Shown piece by piece: positions 25,398 to 34,477 of a DNA stretch of 64,000 nt; position 1 is the first letter of the stretch; the number at the start of each line of letters is the position of its first letter. A model generated the notes under the pieces. It saw only the letters and a program-made list of their open reading frames with translations, ran no database searches and was not told the origin of the DNA. The position numbers and the translations under genes were made by a program. The stretch is from Sphingobacterium sp. SGG-5 (GTDB lineage Bacteria > Bacteroidota > Bacteroidia > Sphingobacteriales > Sphingobacteriaceae): the NCBI RefSeq assembly GCF_011043525.1, contig NZ_JAAKGO010000003.1, forward strand, positions 310,001 to 374,000, in the 5' to 3' direction.

Positions 25398-25925
25398 ATG
25401 CTTATAGACAAACTTCGTTCAACCATTCGCGATATTCCCGATTTTCCGCAGCCCGGCATCGTGTTTAAGGATATCACGCCTATATTGAAAGATCCTGAAT
25501 TATGCAACGCTATCGTAGAAGAATTTGCTAGCCAATTGGACGGTATAGCTATTGATGTTGTTGCAGGGATCGAGAGCCGAGGTTTTTTATTTGGATTGAT
25601 GCTGGCATCACGTTTAGGTCTTCCCTTTGTGCCTATCCGCAAGCAGGGAAAACTACCGTACCAAACTATTGCTGAAGGTTATAAGCTGGAATATGGACAG
25701 GCTATTATTGAAGTGCATGCCGATGCCTTCGAGAAGGGTGACAAGGTGCTGATACACGATGATCTGTTAGCAACAGGAGGCACCGTTGTTGCCGCTTCCA
25801 AGTTGGTGGAACGTACAGGAGCTCAAGTTGCAGGCTTTTCTTTTTTGATAAGTCTGGATTTCTTACATGCAAAAAGCCGTCTTAGGCGGTTTAGTGAAGA
25901 TATTATTACATTGATAAATTATTAG
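25398..25925 (+). CDS. apt: Adenine phosphoribosyltransferase
   Basis: 175 residues, standard length. It converts adenine and PRPP to AMP in purine salvage. The family start (IRDIPDFPQPGIVFKDITPIL), the GIESRGF loop and the PRPP-binding motif VLIHDDLLATGGT are present. It is the middle gene of the HhH-apt-terC series, with gaps of 3 and 6 nt. Confidence 0.96.
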   Translation: MLIDKLRSTIRDIPDFPQPGIVFKDITPILKDPELCNAIVEEFASQLDGIAIDVVAGIESRGFLFGLMLASRLGLPFVPIRKQGKLPYQTIAEGYKLEYGQAIIEVHADAFEKGDKVLIHDDLLATGGTVVAASKLVERTGAQVAGFSFLISLDFLHAKSRLRRFSEDIITLINY

Positions 25926-25931
25926 TTTTTT

Positions 25932-26690
25932 ATGGATTGGTTATTAGACCCTCAGATTTGGATTTCCTTTTTAACATTGACAGTTTTAGAAATTGTCCTA
26001 GGTATCGATAATATTGTTTTTATCTCTATACAAAGTGCAAAGTTACCTGTCGCGCAACAGAAGAAGGCGCGTAGGATAGGACTTGTCCTCGCTTTAGTGA
26101 TGCGTGTTGCTTTGCTGTTCTCCATAAAATGGGTCATGGGGCTCACGGCACCGCTAATAGATTTCACGACATGGTTCAATATCACGAATCAAAAAGTTGC
26201 CCAATATCTGATATTGTCGGGGAGAGATTTGATTCTATTTGTAGGTGGACTTTTTCTGATCTACAAGAGTACGACAGAAATCCACCATAAAGTAGAGGGG
26301 CACATTGACGTTAGTACCTTAGGTAAAAGAGTAGTCTCTTTTACAAACGTAATCATACAGATATTAATATTAGACATCGTGTTTTCTTTAGATTCGGTTA
26401 TTACCGCTGTAGGTATGGTCGATCAGATCGGCGTTATGATCGCTGCTGTAATTGTTGCTGTAGGTATTATGTTGATCTCTGCGGAATCCATTAGTAAGTT
26501 TGTCAATGACTACCCTTCTGTAAAGATGTTGGCTTTAGCATTTTTGTTGTTAATCGGAGTTTCTTTAACAGCGGAAGCCTTCGATCAACATATTCCCAAA
26601 GGATATATTTACTTTGCGATGGCGTTTTCGGTGTTAGTTGAATTTCTAAATATTCGTTCCGAAAAGAAAGCTTTGAAGAAGTTGCAATAA
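25932..26690 (+). CDS. TerC-family integral membrane protein
   Basis: 252 residues, seven to eight membrane helices. The family motif LEIVLGIDNIVFISIQSAKLP carries the paired acidic residues of TerC proteins, and LDIVFSLDSVITAVGMVDQ is its second copy. Family members are linked to metal (manganese) export or tellurite resistance. A strong terminator follows directly. Confidence 0.9.
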   Translation: MDWLLDPQIWISFLTLTVLEIVLGIDNIVFISIQSAKLPVAQQKKARRIGLVLALVMRVALLFSIKWVMGLTAPLIDFTTWFNITNQKVAQYLILSGRDLILFVGGLFLIYKSTTEIHHKVEGHIDVSTLGKRVVSFTNVIIQILILDIVFSLDSVITAVGMVDQIGVMIAAVIVAVGIMLISAESISKFVNDYPSVKMLALAFLLLIGVSLTAEAFDQHIPKGYIYFAMAFSVLVEFLNIRSEKKALKKLQ

Positions 26691-26694
26691 AGCG

Positions 26695-26724
26695 AGAAAG
26701 GGGCGATGGCCCCTTTCTGTTTAT
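26695..26724. terminator. Terminator between terC and dnaJ
   Basis: AGAAAGGGG (26695-26703) pairs with CCCCTTTCT (26710-26718), with an extra C-G pair closing a 4-nt loop. It serves the convergent terC and, from the other side, dnaJ, whose stop is at 26746. Confidence 0.75.
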
Positions 26725-26745
26725 TCGAGATATTTTTGATGCGTT

Positions 26746-27894
26746 TTATTCGAAATACTCTTTGATACGTTCGAAAAACGATTTCTCGCTTTTACCCGGT
26801 TGGGGTTTGAAGTTTGCTGAACCTTTAAGTTGTTCCAAAATTTCTCTTTCTTCAGCAGAGACCGCTTTGGGTGTCCAAACATTCACGTAAACCAGTTGAT
26901 CTCCTTTGTGGTAGGAATTGACTTCAGGAATACCTTTACCTTTTAGGCGCAGTATTTTGCCACCTTGCGTTCCTGGCTCAATTTTTATTTTAGCCTTTCC
27001 ATCAATTGTCGGGATTTCTACACTTGTTCCCAGAGCCGCATCTGCAAAGTTGATGTATAGGTCGTATATAACATTTATACCGTCTCTTTTAAGCGACTCA
27101 TGCGGGACTTCCTCCACTAAGATAATGAGATCCCCTGGGATACCTCCACGAGGTGCAGCGTTCCCTTTGCCGCTCATGGACAACTGCATGCCTTCACTCA
27201 CGCCCGCAGGAATGTTGATAGATAAGGTCTCTTCGCCGCGAACCAAGCCCTCACCCTTACAAGATGTGCACTTTGCCGTGACTTCCACTCCCTCACCGTT
27301 ACAAGCAGGGCAAGTGCTGGTTGTCTGCATTTGGCCTAAAATAGTATTAGTGACCCGTCGTACCGAACCACTTCCCCCACATGTTGAACAGGTGTGATAG
27401 GATGACTTATCTTTTGCGCCCGTGCCATCACAAGTTGTACAGTGAACTAATTTATTAACCTTAACTTTCTTCTCTACTCCCTTGGCGATTTCGGCCAATG
27501 TGAGTTTTACTTTGATGCGAAGGTTAGAGCCTTTCTGTACACGACGTCCTCCCCGGGAACGGCCGCCGCCGCCAAAAAAACTTTCAAATGGGCTGCCGCC
27601 ACCAAAGATATCCCCAAACTGGCTGAAGATATCTTCCATGTTCATGCCGCCGCCGCCAAACCCTGATGCTGAATTTCCGGCATGACCAAATTGGTCATAA
27701 CGCGCCTTTTTATCCGGATTGCTTAATATCTCATAAGCTTCCGCAGCTTCCTTAAAGTTTTCTTCGGCTTCTTTATCACCCGGATTTTTATCAGGATGAT
27801 ATTTGATAGCTAACTTGCGATAAGCCGATTTTATTTCGGCTGCCTCAGCTTGGCGTGGAACGCCCAGAACGTCATAATAATCTCTTTTTGACAT
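26746..27894 (-). CDS. dnaJ: Chaperone DnaJ
   Basis: 382 residues from the ATG at 27894 ([12 protein letters not shown]), preferred over 27915, which would overlap grpE. Full domain order: J domain with the HPD tripeptide in YHPDKNPGD, Gly/Phe-rich linker, zinc-finger region with four C-x2-C-x-G-x-G repeats ([32 protein letters not shown]), and the substrate-binding C-terminal domain. It is the co-chaperone that delivers clients to DnaK. grpE is immediately upstream. Confidence 0.97.
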   Translation of the reverse strand: MSKRDYYDVLGVPRQAEAAEIKSAYRKLAIKYHPDKNPGDKEAEENFKEAAEAYEILSNPDKKARYDQFGHAGNSASGFGGGGMNMEDIFSQFGDIFGGGSPFESFFGGGGRSRGGRRVQKGSNLRIKVKLTLAEIAKGVEKKVKVNKLVHCTTCDGTGAKDKSSYHTCSTCGGSGSVRRVTNTILGQMQTTSTCPACNGEGVEVTAKCTSCKGEGLVRGEETLSINIPAGVSEGMQLSMSGKGNAAPRGGIPGDLIILVEEVPHESLKRDGINVIYDLYINFADAALGTSVEIPTIDGKAKIKIEPGTQGGKILRLKGKGIPEVNSYHKGDQLVYVNVWTPKAVSAEEREILEQLKGSANFKPQPGKSEKSFFERIKEYFE

Positions 27895-27904
27895 GTTATA
27901 CGAC

Positions 27905-28426
27905 TTATTTTCCAATCACTACCTTCGCGAAACGAATGACCTTGTCATTCAACAGGTATCCTTTTTCTACGACGTCAATTACCGTGTTTTTTTGTTCTTC
28001 GGATGAAGCAGGTATAGTTGTTATGGCTTCCTGAAAATCTGCATCAAATGGCTGGCCGATGACATTCATTTCTTTTAATCCCTCTTGTTCCAAAAGCTTC
28101 CTGAATTTCGTATTGACCAGCTCGATGCCCGTTTTTACACTTTCTACATCTTGTGCGGAGGCCATGGCAGTCAATGCCCTGTCCAGATCGTCTAAAACAG
28201 GTAGCAGTTTTGAAATCACTCCTTGACCCGCCGTCTGAATGAGCTCAATACGCTCCTTAGTTGTTCTCTTTTTATAATTATCAAACTCAGCAAATAAGCG
28301 GGTGTATTTGTCGTTTGCTTCCGCCAGCTGTTGATTAAGAATTTCTTCTGTAGAAAGCTCCGTTTCCGAAGCATTCGTCTGTTCCAGATTTTCCTCTTGC
28401 GTGTTTTCTTGTTCGTTCATCTTCAC
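27905..28426 (-). CDS. grpE: Nucleotide exchange factor GrpE
   Basis: 173 residues (or 171 if the second ATG is used). A charged, disordered N-terminus leads into the long dimerising helix ([24 protein letters not shown], residues about 35-70). The C-terminal head contains the family region with the motif [12 protein letters not shown]. It releases ADP from DnaK. It is the first gene of a grpE-dnaJ pair; two short dyads upstream (28547-28574) may be the heat-shock control region. Confidence 0.94.
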   Translation of the reverse strand: MKMNEQENTQEENLEQTNASETELSTEEILNQQLAEANDKYTRLFAEFDNYKKRTTKERIELIQTAGQGVISKLLPVLDDLDRALTAMASAQDVESVKTGIELVNTKFRKLLEQEGLKEMNVIGQPFDADFQEAITTIPASSEEQKNTVIDVVEKGYLLNDKVIRFAKVVIGK

Positions 28427-28546
28427 CCTATTTTTATTTTCAATCTCTTATTTATATCTATTCACCCCAAAACTGGGACGATATTACGATCATATACCTG
28501 CAACTTTGTAACCTCTTAGCAACAATTTTGCCATTATAAAATATCC

Positions 28547-28574
28547 GACACCTTGTCAGTATTTCCGAAGGAAA
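28547..28574. promoter_or_regulatory. Two adjacent dyads upstream of grpE
   Basis: GACA-N3-TGTC (28547-28557) and TTTCC-N3-GGAAA (28562-28574) lie 120-150 bp before the grpE start. Another TCCGACA (28544-28550) / TGTCGGA (28586-28592) pairing spans them. They may regulate the heat-shock pair, form a terminator for ftsE (no T run is seen), or both. Confidence 0.35.
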
Positions 28575-28613
28575 CACCTACAAAATGTCGGATTGAAATG
28601 TTGTATGTCAGCT

Positions 28614-29294
28614 TTAAATACTTACTTTGTCATGTAGTGCGCCATCCGCAGTTTTGATAATCCGGGCCGGCATATTGCGGATGATTTGATAATCATGTGT
28701 TGCCATGAGTATCGCCGTACCTGCAGCTGCAATATCCCGAAGTAACAATACGATTTCTTCCGAAGTTGCAGGATCCAGGTTACCCGTAGGTTCATCCGCT
28801 AAGATGATTTCCGGATCATTTAGTAATGCCCTTGCAATCACAATACGTTGCTGCTCACCGCCCGAAAGTTCATGCGGCATTTTGGTCAGCTTAGAACGGA
28901 GCCCAACTTTCTCCAAAACATCCAAGATTCGATTTTCGATCAATCCTTTATCTGTCCAGCCCGTTGCCTTCAGTGCGAACTCTAAGTTTTTTTGTATACT
29001 ACGGTCATTTAAGAGATGAAAGTCCTGAAATACAATGCCCAGTTTCCGACGTAGGAAGGGAACCTCATTTTCTCGCAATTTCTTTAAATCGAACCCTGCA
29101 ACAAGGCCTTCACCGTTAGCAATATACAGATCGCCATAAATAATCTTAAGTAGACTGCTTTTTCCACTTCCGGACTGGCCAATAAGGTATAAAAATTCCC
29201 CTTTAGCAATTTCCAGATTGACATGTGATAAAACCAAATGTTTCTGTTGGAATATATCTACGTTTTTAAGTCGTATTACAATATTTTCTACCAT
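28614..29294 (-). CDS. ftsE: FtsE-like ABC transporter ATPase
   Basis: 226 residues. Walker A GQSGSGKSS, signature LSGGEQQR and Walker B IILADEPT are intact, with the D-loop GNLDPATS. Size and order fit FtsE, which with the membrane protein FtsX works at the division septum. No ftsX is adjacent. In Bacteroidota this ATPase is often separated from ftsX and called a cell-division ATP-binding protein; a lipoprotein- or other exporter ATPase cannot be excluded. Its start is 1 nt after the stop of the 67-aa gene. Confidence 0.82.
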   Translation of the reverse strand: MVENIVIRLKNVDIFQQKHLVLSHVNLEIAKGEFLYLIGQSGSGKSSLLKIIYGDLYIANGEGLVAGFDLKKLRENEVPFLRRKLGIVFQDFHLLNDRSIQKNLEFALKATGWTDKGLIENRILDVLEKVGLRSKLTKMPHELSGGEQQRIVIARALLNDPEIILADEPTGNLDPATSEEIVLLLRDIAAAGTAILMATHDYQIIRNMPARIIKTADGALHDKVSI

Positions 29295-29295
29295 T

Positions 29296-29499
29296 TTAGA
29301 TATCTATTTTCTTAATTTGACCAAACGGAAGGTCTTTGACGATCTGCATGATGTATTCGGTCTTGTCAGCTAACCCAATTTTATCCAGGGATTTATCAGG
29401 TCGATCTACCCTAAAATATGCCAATAGAGTAAAAGTGTCGTCGCGCAATTGTACGTAGTCAGGGATTTTGGCAACGCCTTTTACTTTGATGACATACAT
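29296..29499 (-). CDS. Conserved 67-aa protein, unknown function
   Basis: A compact 67-residue product (MYVIKVKGVAKIPDYVQLRD, then YFRVDRPDKSLDKIGL). No signal or membrane segment. It looks like a small alpha/beta domain and is real rather than a shadow, because it is followed 1 nt later by the ABC ATPase and uses codons like its neighbours. I do not recognise the family. Confidence 0.7.
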   Translation of the reverse strand: MYVIKVKGVAKIPDYVQLRDDTFTLLAYFRVDRPDKSLDKIGLADKTEYIMQIVKDLPFGQIKKIDI

Positions 29500-29528
29500 G
29501 ATAACAAAGTTAGAATTTTTCTGACTAT

Positions 29529-30551
29529 TTAACGATTTTTATATAAAAACTCAAGTGTGTTGACGCCATCTGCATAGTCACCAAGGGTGGGGCACTGACT
29601 TTCACCAGGCAACACGCACGGGACTTCGATGGCCAAATCATTTTTGCACACTACACATTGGATTAATTCTTTCTCAAGGTTGATACGATCGACGACATCT
29701 TTTAAATCCTTGTATTCCTCATAATGTAAAACCGCCAATGGAGATGTTAACGAAGTGTCTTCTTTTAACAAAAGAAAGCCATTGTCATAATGCTTGTTTT
29801 TATTAATGAGATATACCGATTTATTATAATCATAGTTGTTGTTGTATTTAAAATGATCCTTTAGGTCGCTTTTTTCCTCTATAGCCTCAAAAAATAGAGA
29901 AATATTGTATCCTTCGGGAAAATACAATTTAGAGACAGATCTACATCCCAACCCAAAATAATCAAAAATGTCGTTACCCAGGAGAACCAGTTCCTCTTTA
30001 GTTTCCATTCCTGTCAGCACAGCTATCGAGTTTCTGTTTTTGCGGATAATATGCGGTTTTTTGCCAAAATAGTATTCGAAATAGCGGGCGGAGTTATTGG
30101 ATCCGGTTGCGATTGTCAAATCATAACCCCCTAATTTCTCTACAAATTGAATTTGCTCTTGAAAGGCAGGTTCAATTTGGACAAGTTGTTGGAGTACATA
30201 TTCCGTCAAACCAGCGTCATCCGACGAGACTTTTATCTTCGCCGTGAAACCCATTACCAAGGTACAAAGTATATCATGAAATCCTACAAGTGGGAGATTG
30301 CCTGGCAGAATCAATCCTACCGATTTGTCCGTTGTGAAATTGGGGTACGGTTCCAACCATCGTGTCAGTTTATCTTCAGTGAGGTTGATTGCAAGGGCAT
30401 GAAACTGTTTTTCTATATTTTCAGCAGTGTACCAAGGGTTCCGGTTCTGCGTACCGACAACAAACTCCATCGTTTCCAAATCCCTTTTTTCAAACCATTT
30501 ACCGAGTTTAGCAAATGCCAGTATACGTTGTTCCCGTGTCAAAATATTCAA
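29529..30551 (-). CDS. Acyl-CoA reductase (LuxC-like)
   Basis: 340 residues. The NAD(P)H-dependent reductase fold resembles aldehyde dehydrogenases: the phosphate/nucleotide region SVGLILPGNLPLVGFHDI, the catalytic Cys203 in FGLGCRSVSK, and a conserved ending LPGESQCPTLGDYADGVNTL. LuxC-type enzymes reduce acyl-CoA to aldehyde. It is divergent from a 4Fe-4S ferredoxin gene 163 bp away, an arrangement I recall from Bacteroidota. The physiological substrate is unknown. Confidence 0.88.
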   Translation of the reverse strand: MNILTREQRILAFAKLGKWFEKRDLETMEFVVGTQNRNPWYTAENIEKQFHALAINLTEDKLTRWLEPYPNFTTDKSVGLILPGNLPLVGFHDILCTLVMGFTAKIKVSSDDAGLTEYVLQQLVQIEPAFQEQIQFVEKLGGYDLTIATGSNNSARYFEYYFGKKPHIIRKNRNSIAVLTGMETKEELVLLGNDIFDYFGLGCRSVSKLYFPEGYNISLFFEAIEEKSDLKDHFKYNNNYDYNKSVYLINKNKHYDNGFLLLKEDTSLTSPLAVLHYEEYKDLKDVVDRINLEKELIQCVVCKNDLAIEVPCVLPGESQCPTLGDYADGVNTLEFLYKNR

Positions 30552-30558
30552 TTTAGAA

Positions 30559-30588
30559 TTGTTCTGATAATTATTTACTTTATCTTTG
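30559..30588 (+). promoter_or_regulatory. Promoter upstream of the ferredoxin gene
   Basis: TTG at 30559-30561, a 19-nt spacer and TATCTTTG at 30581-30588 match the consensus on the plus strand. The leader to 30715 would be about 120 nt, which is long for this genome and worth noting for RNA control. Confidence 0.55.
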
Positions 30589-30714
30589 CAGTGTCATATA
30601 AGGAGAAATTCTACTAGATTTGTATACTTTTTTTATGAAAGTAAAAAATCAATATCTACCTTTGGACTACAAAAATAGTTTAATTATTATATTATTATAA
30701 TTGCGAGGTTATAA

Positions 30715-31065
30715 ATGGCAATAAAAATTACAGACGAATGCATTAACTGCGGGGCTTGCGAGCCGGAATGCCCAAATAATGCAATATACGATGCGGGTGT
30801 GCCATGGCGGTTTTCTGACGGGACGGCTTTGAGTGGCGTGATTGATTTTGGAGAAGGTGTGACCATAGATGCTTCGGCTCCCCAGGAGGCAATTTCGAAC
30901 GAGGTATATTATATTGTATCCGATAAATGTACCGAGTGCGTAGGTTTCCATGATGAGCCTCAATGTGCCGCAGTATGTCCGGTAGATTGTTGTATAGAAG
31001 ATGAGGATATTGTTGAATCGGAAGAAGAATTGCTAGCTAAAAAGGCATGGTTACATGCCGAATAG
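30715..31065 (+). CDS. 4Fe-4S dicluster ferredoxin
   Basis: 116 residues. Two Fe-S motifs: CINCGACEPECP at the N-terminus and CTECVGFHDEPQCAAVCP after an insertion typical of Bacteroidota 7Fe/8Fe-type ferredoxins. An acidic tail follows. Such proteins carry low-potential electrons in the cytoplasm. It is divergent from the acyl-CoA reductase gene, which may receive or supply electrons; that link is inference from position. Confidence 0.93.
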   Translation: MAIKITDECINCGACEPECPNNAIYDAGVPWRFSDGTALSGVIDFGEGVTIDASAPQEAISNEVYYIVSDKCTECVGFHDEPQCAAVCPVDCCIEDEDIVESEEELLAKKAWLHAE

Positions 31066-31087
31066 ATTTTTAGTTCATTTATTATTT

Positions 31088-31115
31088 AAAAAGCCCGGAT
31101 TTTCCGGGCTTTTTT
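31088..31115 (+). terminator. Rho-independent terminator after the ferredoxin
   Basis: GCCCGGA (31093-31099) pairs with TCCGGGC (31103-31109) around a 3-nt loop, with flanking A/T pairs and a T run to 31115. Confidence 0.9.
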
Positions 31116-31116
31116 G

Positions 31117-31146
31117 TTGTGTTATAAACCAATTTTTATACTTTTG
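31117..31146 (+). promoter_or_regulatory. Promoter of the dicarboxylate symporter gene
   Basis: TTG (31117-31119), a 19-nt spacer and TACTTTTG (31139-31146) match the Bacteroidota consensus. The start codon is at 31182, so the leader is about 30 nt. The TTG lies just past the T run of the preceding terminator. Confidence 0.65.
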
Positions 31147-31181
31147 TTGCACTAAAATAAATAAGTAAATCTAAATCTATA

Positions 31182-32630
31182 ATGTCTAAGAGGAATATTA
31201 GCCTAGTCACCCTTATCACGATTACATTAGCAGCGATAATTACGTTATTTTATGAATTTGATATTTTAGGGGTTTCACCTACGGTCATGTTTGGTGTCCG
31301 TTGGATCACCGCCATAGTATTAGTGTTGAATGCCGTTATGCGAAAGAATTTGACCACATGGATATTAACGTGTCTGGTACTTGGTGTCTTTGTAGGATTA
31401 GACTTTCCGGATCTGGCGATTTCTTTACATCCGCTTAGCCAAGGCTTTATTAAGTTGGTAAAGACTATTGTTGGCCCTATTTTATTTGCAACATTGGTCT
31501 TTGGAATTGCAGGCCACTCTGATCTGAAGTCCGTTGGTCGTATGGCCTGGAAATCGATGTTGTACTTCTTTAGTGCAACGACATGTGCCATTTTTATCGG
31601 CTTGATCGTGATCAATATCACAAAAGCGGGAGTAGGCGTTGATATTGAACACATGCCTCATGAAGAATTGCCACAGACCTCAGCAGTGAGTGATACGGAC
31701 CAAAAGGTTTTGTCGCATATCTCGGAAGACGTCCATTGGATTTATAAGTTCAATACATTTATTCGTGATTCCTTTCCGGAGAACTTCGTGAAATCCGTGC
31801 ATGAAAATAAAGTTTTACAGATTGTTATTTTTGGTGTGATCTTCGGGATAGGTTTAGCAATGGTTGATGAGAAAAAACGAAAGCCACTGATTGATTTTAC
31901 GGAGAGCTTATCCGAAGCCATGTTCAAGTTCACCCATCTGGTCATGCTGTTCGCACCGATAGGTGTGGGAGCAGCGATGGCGTATACCGTGGGTCATTTG
32001 GGGGTCGATATTCTCAAAAATCTGTTTATGCTCTTAATGAGCTTATATATTGCCTTACTCGCATTTTTATTCCTTGTATTGATGCCAGTAGCCCTGTATT
32101 TAAAAATACCGATTAGAAAGTTTATTACAGCAGTCAAAGAGCCGGTTTCCATCGCTTTCGCAACGACAAGCTCAGATGCCGCGTTGCCGAAGGCAATGGA
32201 AAATATGGAGAAATTTGGTGTTCCGAGAAAGATCGTTTCTTTTGTGATCCCAACGGGCTATAGCTTCAATTTGGATGGTACATCGCTATATTTATCCTTA
32301 GCCTCCATCTTTGTAGCACAAGCCGCTGGTATGCATTTGGATATAGGACAGCAATTGTTAATTGCTTTCACTTTAATGATAACTTCGAAAGGCGTAGCTG
32401 CTGTTCCCCGTGCCTCGTTAATTGTATTGATCGCGACAGCGGATCAATTCGGTCTGCCTACCTTTGTTATTGCAGCGATATTAGGAATCGATGAGCTAAT
32501 GGATATGGCCCGTACTTCGGTGAATGTCATCGGTAACTGTCTGGCAACGGTCGTAGTTGCCAAATGGGAAGGCGAATTTGATGATCAGGCCCCCTTTAGC
32601 GAATCTTTTCAAGAAGAAGTAACGGGTTAG
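31182..32630 (+). CDS. Dicarboxylate/amino-acid:cation symporter (DAACS family)
   Basis: 482 residues with eight core membrane helices plus two hairpins. The first hairpin contains FATTSSDAALPKAMENME, the serine-rich motif of Glt/DctA carriers, and GYSFNLDGTSLYLSLASIF follows in helix 7. An extra N-terminal region of about 60 residues contains two more hydrophobic segments, a bit longer than the classic length. It would import glutamate, aspartate or C4-dicarboxylates with sodium or protons. It is flanked by its own promoter and terminator. Confidence 0.92.
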   Translation: MSKRNISLVTLITITLAAIITLFYEFDILGVSPTVMFGVRWITAIVLVLNAVMRKNLTTWILTCLVLGVFVGLDFPDLAISLHPLSQGFIKLVKTIVGPILFATLVFGIAGHSDLKSVGRMAWKSMLYFFSATTCAIFIGLIVINITKAGVGVDIEHMPHEELPQTSAVSDTDQKVLSHISEDVHWIYKFNTFIRDSFPENFVKSVHENKVLQIVIFGVIFGIGLAMVDEKKRKPLIDFTESLSEAMFKFTHLVMLFAPIGVGAAMAYTVGHLGVDILKNLFMLLMSLYIALLAFLFLVLMPVALYLKIPIRKFITAVKEPVSIAFATTSSDAALPKAMENMEKFGVPRKIVSFVIPTGYSFNLDGTSLYLSLASIFVAQAAGMHLDIGQQLLIAFTLMITSKGVAAVPRASLIVLIATADQFGLPTFVIAAILGIDELMDMARTSVNVIGNCLATVVVAKWEGEFDDQAPFSESFQEEVTG

Positions 32631-32659
32631 CATCTAATATATAGAAATGAAGATTAAAA

Positions 32660-32687
32660 GGGCCTCTTAATAAGAGGCTTTTTTTAT
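32660..32687 (+). terminator. Terminator after the DAACS gene
   Basis: GCCTCTTA (32662-32669) with TAAGAGGC (32671-32678), then a T run. The palindrome leaves the innermost pairs as the loop. Confidence 0.85.
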
Positions 32688-32702
32688 TTGTAACAAAAAA
32701 CA

Positions 32703-32741
32703 CACTCAATCGTTTTCGGTGTTTATGCAAACGATTGAGTG
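32703..32741. promoter_or_regulatory. Perfect 13-bp inverted repeat before the GH20/GH29 cluster
   Basis: CACTCAATCGTTT (32703-32715) and AAACGATTGAGTG (32729-32741) are exact complements separated by 13 nt. No T run follows, and a terminator already precedes it, so a regulator site or RNA element for the glycoside hydrolase genes is more likely. It lies about 100 bp before the GH20 start. Confidence 0.5.
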
Positions 32742-32838
32742 GCTGACGCCGCCCTTGTTATTCTATTATTTGAGTAGTTTTAGACAGTAAAGATTGTTTG
32801 TAATTAAGTTCATAACTTTATACAAAAGCAATACATAT

Positions 32839-34467
32839 ATGATAAACCTGAATTTTTTAGTTACACTTTTCGCCACCTTTGCTTTATGGGGGAGCTCGAA
32901 ATTAGCTTCTGCCCAGCATATCGGCATCATTCCACAACCTCAATCTGTTACCCTGGAAAAAGATTCACTCGTCTTTAAAGGATCCTTAAATATAGCAGGT
33001 GCCGAAAATGTCTCCGTAACGACATTGCAATATTTAAGAACGAACCTGTTGAACCGCTTTCAGTTTTATACGCGGCATCATAATACCGAATCATCCGTTA
33101 TCGTTTTTAAACAGATAAATCGGGGCAAAGATAAGACGAATGATGAGTACTATGAGTTGACTGTCGATCAGAAGGGTATAACGGTTTATGCAGCAAGTGA
33201 AAAAGGTTATTTTAATGCTGTCAGCAGTCTATTACAGCTGTTTCACTTTTACCACAGCAAGGCCGGAATCAAGGTCCCCTATATGACCATCAAAGATAGC
33301 CCCGCATATGCTTGGAGAGGGTTTATGCTGGATGAATCCCGTCATTTTTTTGGAAAGGAAAAGGTGAAACAGCTTCTGGATTGGATGGCGTATTACAAGC
33401 TTAATAAGTTTCATTGGCATTTGACAGACGAACCAGCCTGGCGGATGGAAATTAAACAATACCCGTTTCTGACATTAGTGGGTGGGGTCGGCAACTATCT
33501 CAATCCATTGGCGCCAGCAAAATATTATACACAGGCCGAAATTGCTGAAATCGTAGCGTATGCAGGGGCGAGGCAGATTGAAGTAATCCCCGAAATAGAT
33601 ATGCCTGGGCATGCAACAGCGGCCAATAGAGCCTATCCGCAATTTAGTGGCGGTGGGACAAAAGATCATCCTGATTTCACCTTCCATCCCGGAAAAGAGG
33701 GAACATACACGTATTTAGCCAACATTCTGAAGGAAGTTCACATTCTTTTTCCAAGTCATATGATTCATCTGGGTGGAGATGAGGTCGCTTTCGGAAGTAA
33801 AGCCTGGGATCAGGATGAGGATGTCCAACGATTGAAACAAAAATTCGGATATAGCACAAACAAAGAAGTCGAAGCTTATTTCATGCGTCGTATGGCAGAC
33901 AGTTTATATCACCTCGGTGCGAAGCTTTTGGTGTGGGACGAAATGGCAGAAGTCGGACTTCCGAAAGACAAAACTATTCAATATTGGTGGAGGCACGACA
34001 AAGTTTCTCAATTGGAGCTATGCCTGAAAAATGGCTATGCCACCGTGCTTTGCCCACGACTTCCTTTCTATTTTGACTTTGTACAAGATGAGAGTCACCG
34101 TTTCGGTAGAAAATGGAATAAAGATTTTAATGGGTTGGAGCGTGTCTATAATTATGATCCGGAGATCTATAAGGCGAAGGAACTTTATGAAGGGCAGATA
34201 CTGGGTATGCAGGCCAATTTATGGACAGAGCGTATACACAATGAACAGCGTTTTGATTTTATGGTTTTTCCACGGATAGCCGCATTGGCAGAAGTTGCCT
34301 GGACGAAAAAAGATCGTAAGGATTACGAGAACTTCAAGACGGTGTTAAAAAAACATATCCAACTTTATCAATCAGACGGTATCTACTATTACGACCCTTT
34401 TAAAAATACGAACAGCGAACCTAAAGTTCAGGTTTCCAAACAGCAATATATCGATAACCCCGAATAA
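32839..34467 (+). CDS. GH20 beta-N-acetylhexosaminidase
   Basis: 542 residues from the ATG at 32839, which gives a proper signal peptide (MINLNFLVTLFATFALWGSS). A GH20b N-terminal domain precedes the TIM barrel. Catalytic features are present: HWHLTDEPAWRMEI and the acid pair in HLGGDEVAFGSKAW. It removes terminal GlcNAc or GalNAc residues with substrate-assisted catalysis, outside the cytoplasm. It leads a four-gene run with gaps of about 10, 15 and 2 nt, so an operon is likely. Confidence 0.92.
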   Translation: MINLNFLVTLFATFALWGSSKLASAQHIGIIPQPQSVTLEKDSLVFKGSLNIAGAENVSVTTLQYLRTNLLNRFQFYTRHHNTESSVIVFKQINRGKDKTNDEYYELTVDQKGITVYAASEKGYFNAVSSLLQLFHFYHSKAGIKVPYMTIKDSPAYAWRGFMLDESRHFFGKEKVKQLLDWMAYYKLNKFHWHLTDEPAWRMEIKQYPFLTLVGGVGNYLNPLAPAKYYTQAEIAEIVAYAGARQIEVIPEIDMPGHATAANRAYPQFSGGGTKDHPDFTFHPGKEGTYTYLANILKEVHILFPSHMIHLGGDEVAFGSKAWDQDEDVQRLKQKFGYSTNKEVEAYFMRRMADSLYHLGAKLLVWDEMAEVGLPKDKTIQYWWRHDKVSQLELCLKNGYATVLCPRLPFYFDFVQDESHRFGRKWNKDFNGLERVYNYDPEIYKAKELYEGQILGMQANLWTERIHNEQRFDFMVFPRIAALAEVAWTKKDRKDYENFKTVLKKHIQLYQSDGIYYYDPFKNTNSEPKVQVSKQQYIDNPE

Positions 34468-34477
34468 GATTAATCAG

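Noticed and set aside
27482..27685. Proline-rich ORF opposite dnaJ
   Set aside because: The prolines are the antisense reading of the Gly/Phe-rich linker codons of DnaJ.
31250..31654. A 134-residue antisense ORF in the symporter gene
   Set aside because: It mirrors the coding frame of a membrane protein and has no start context or neighbour support.
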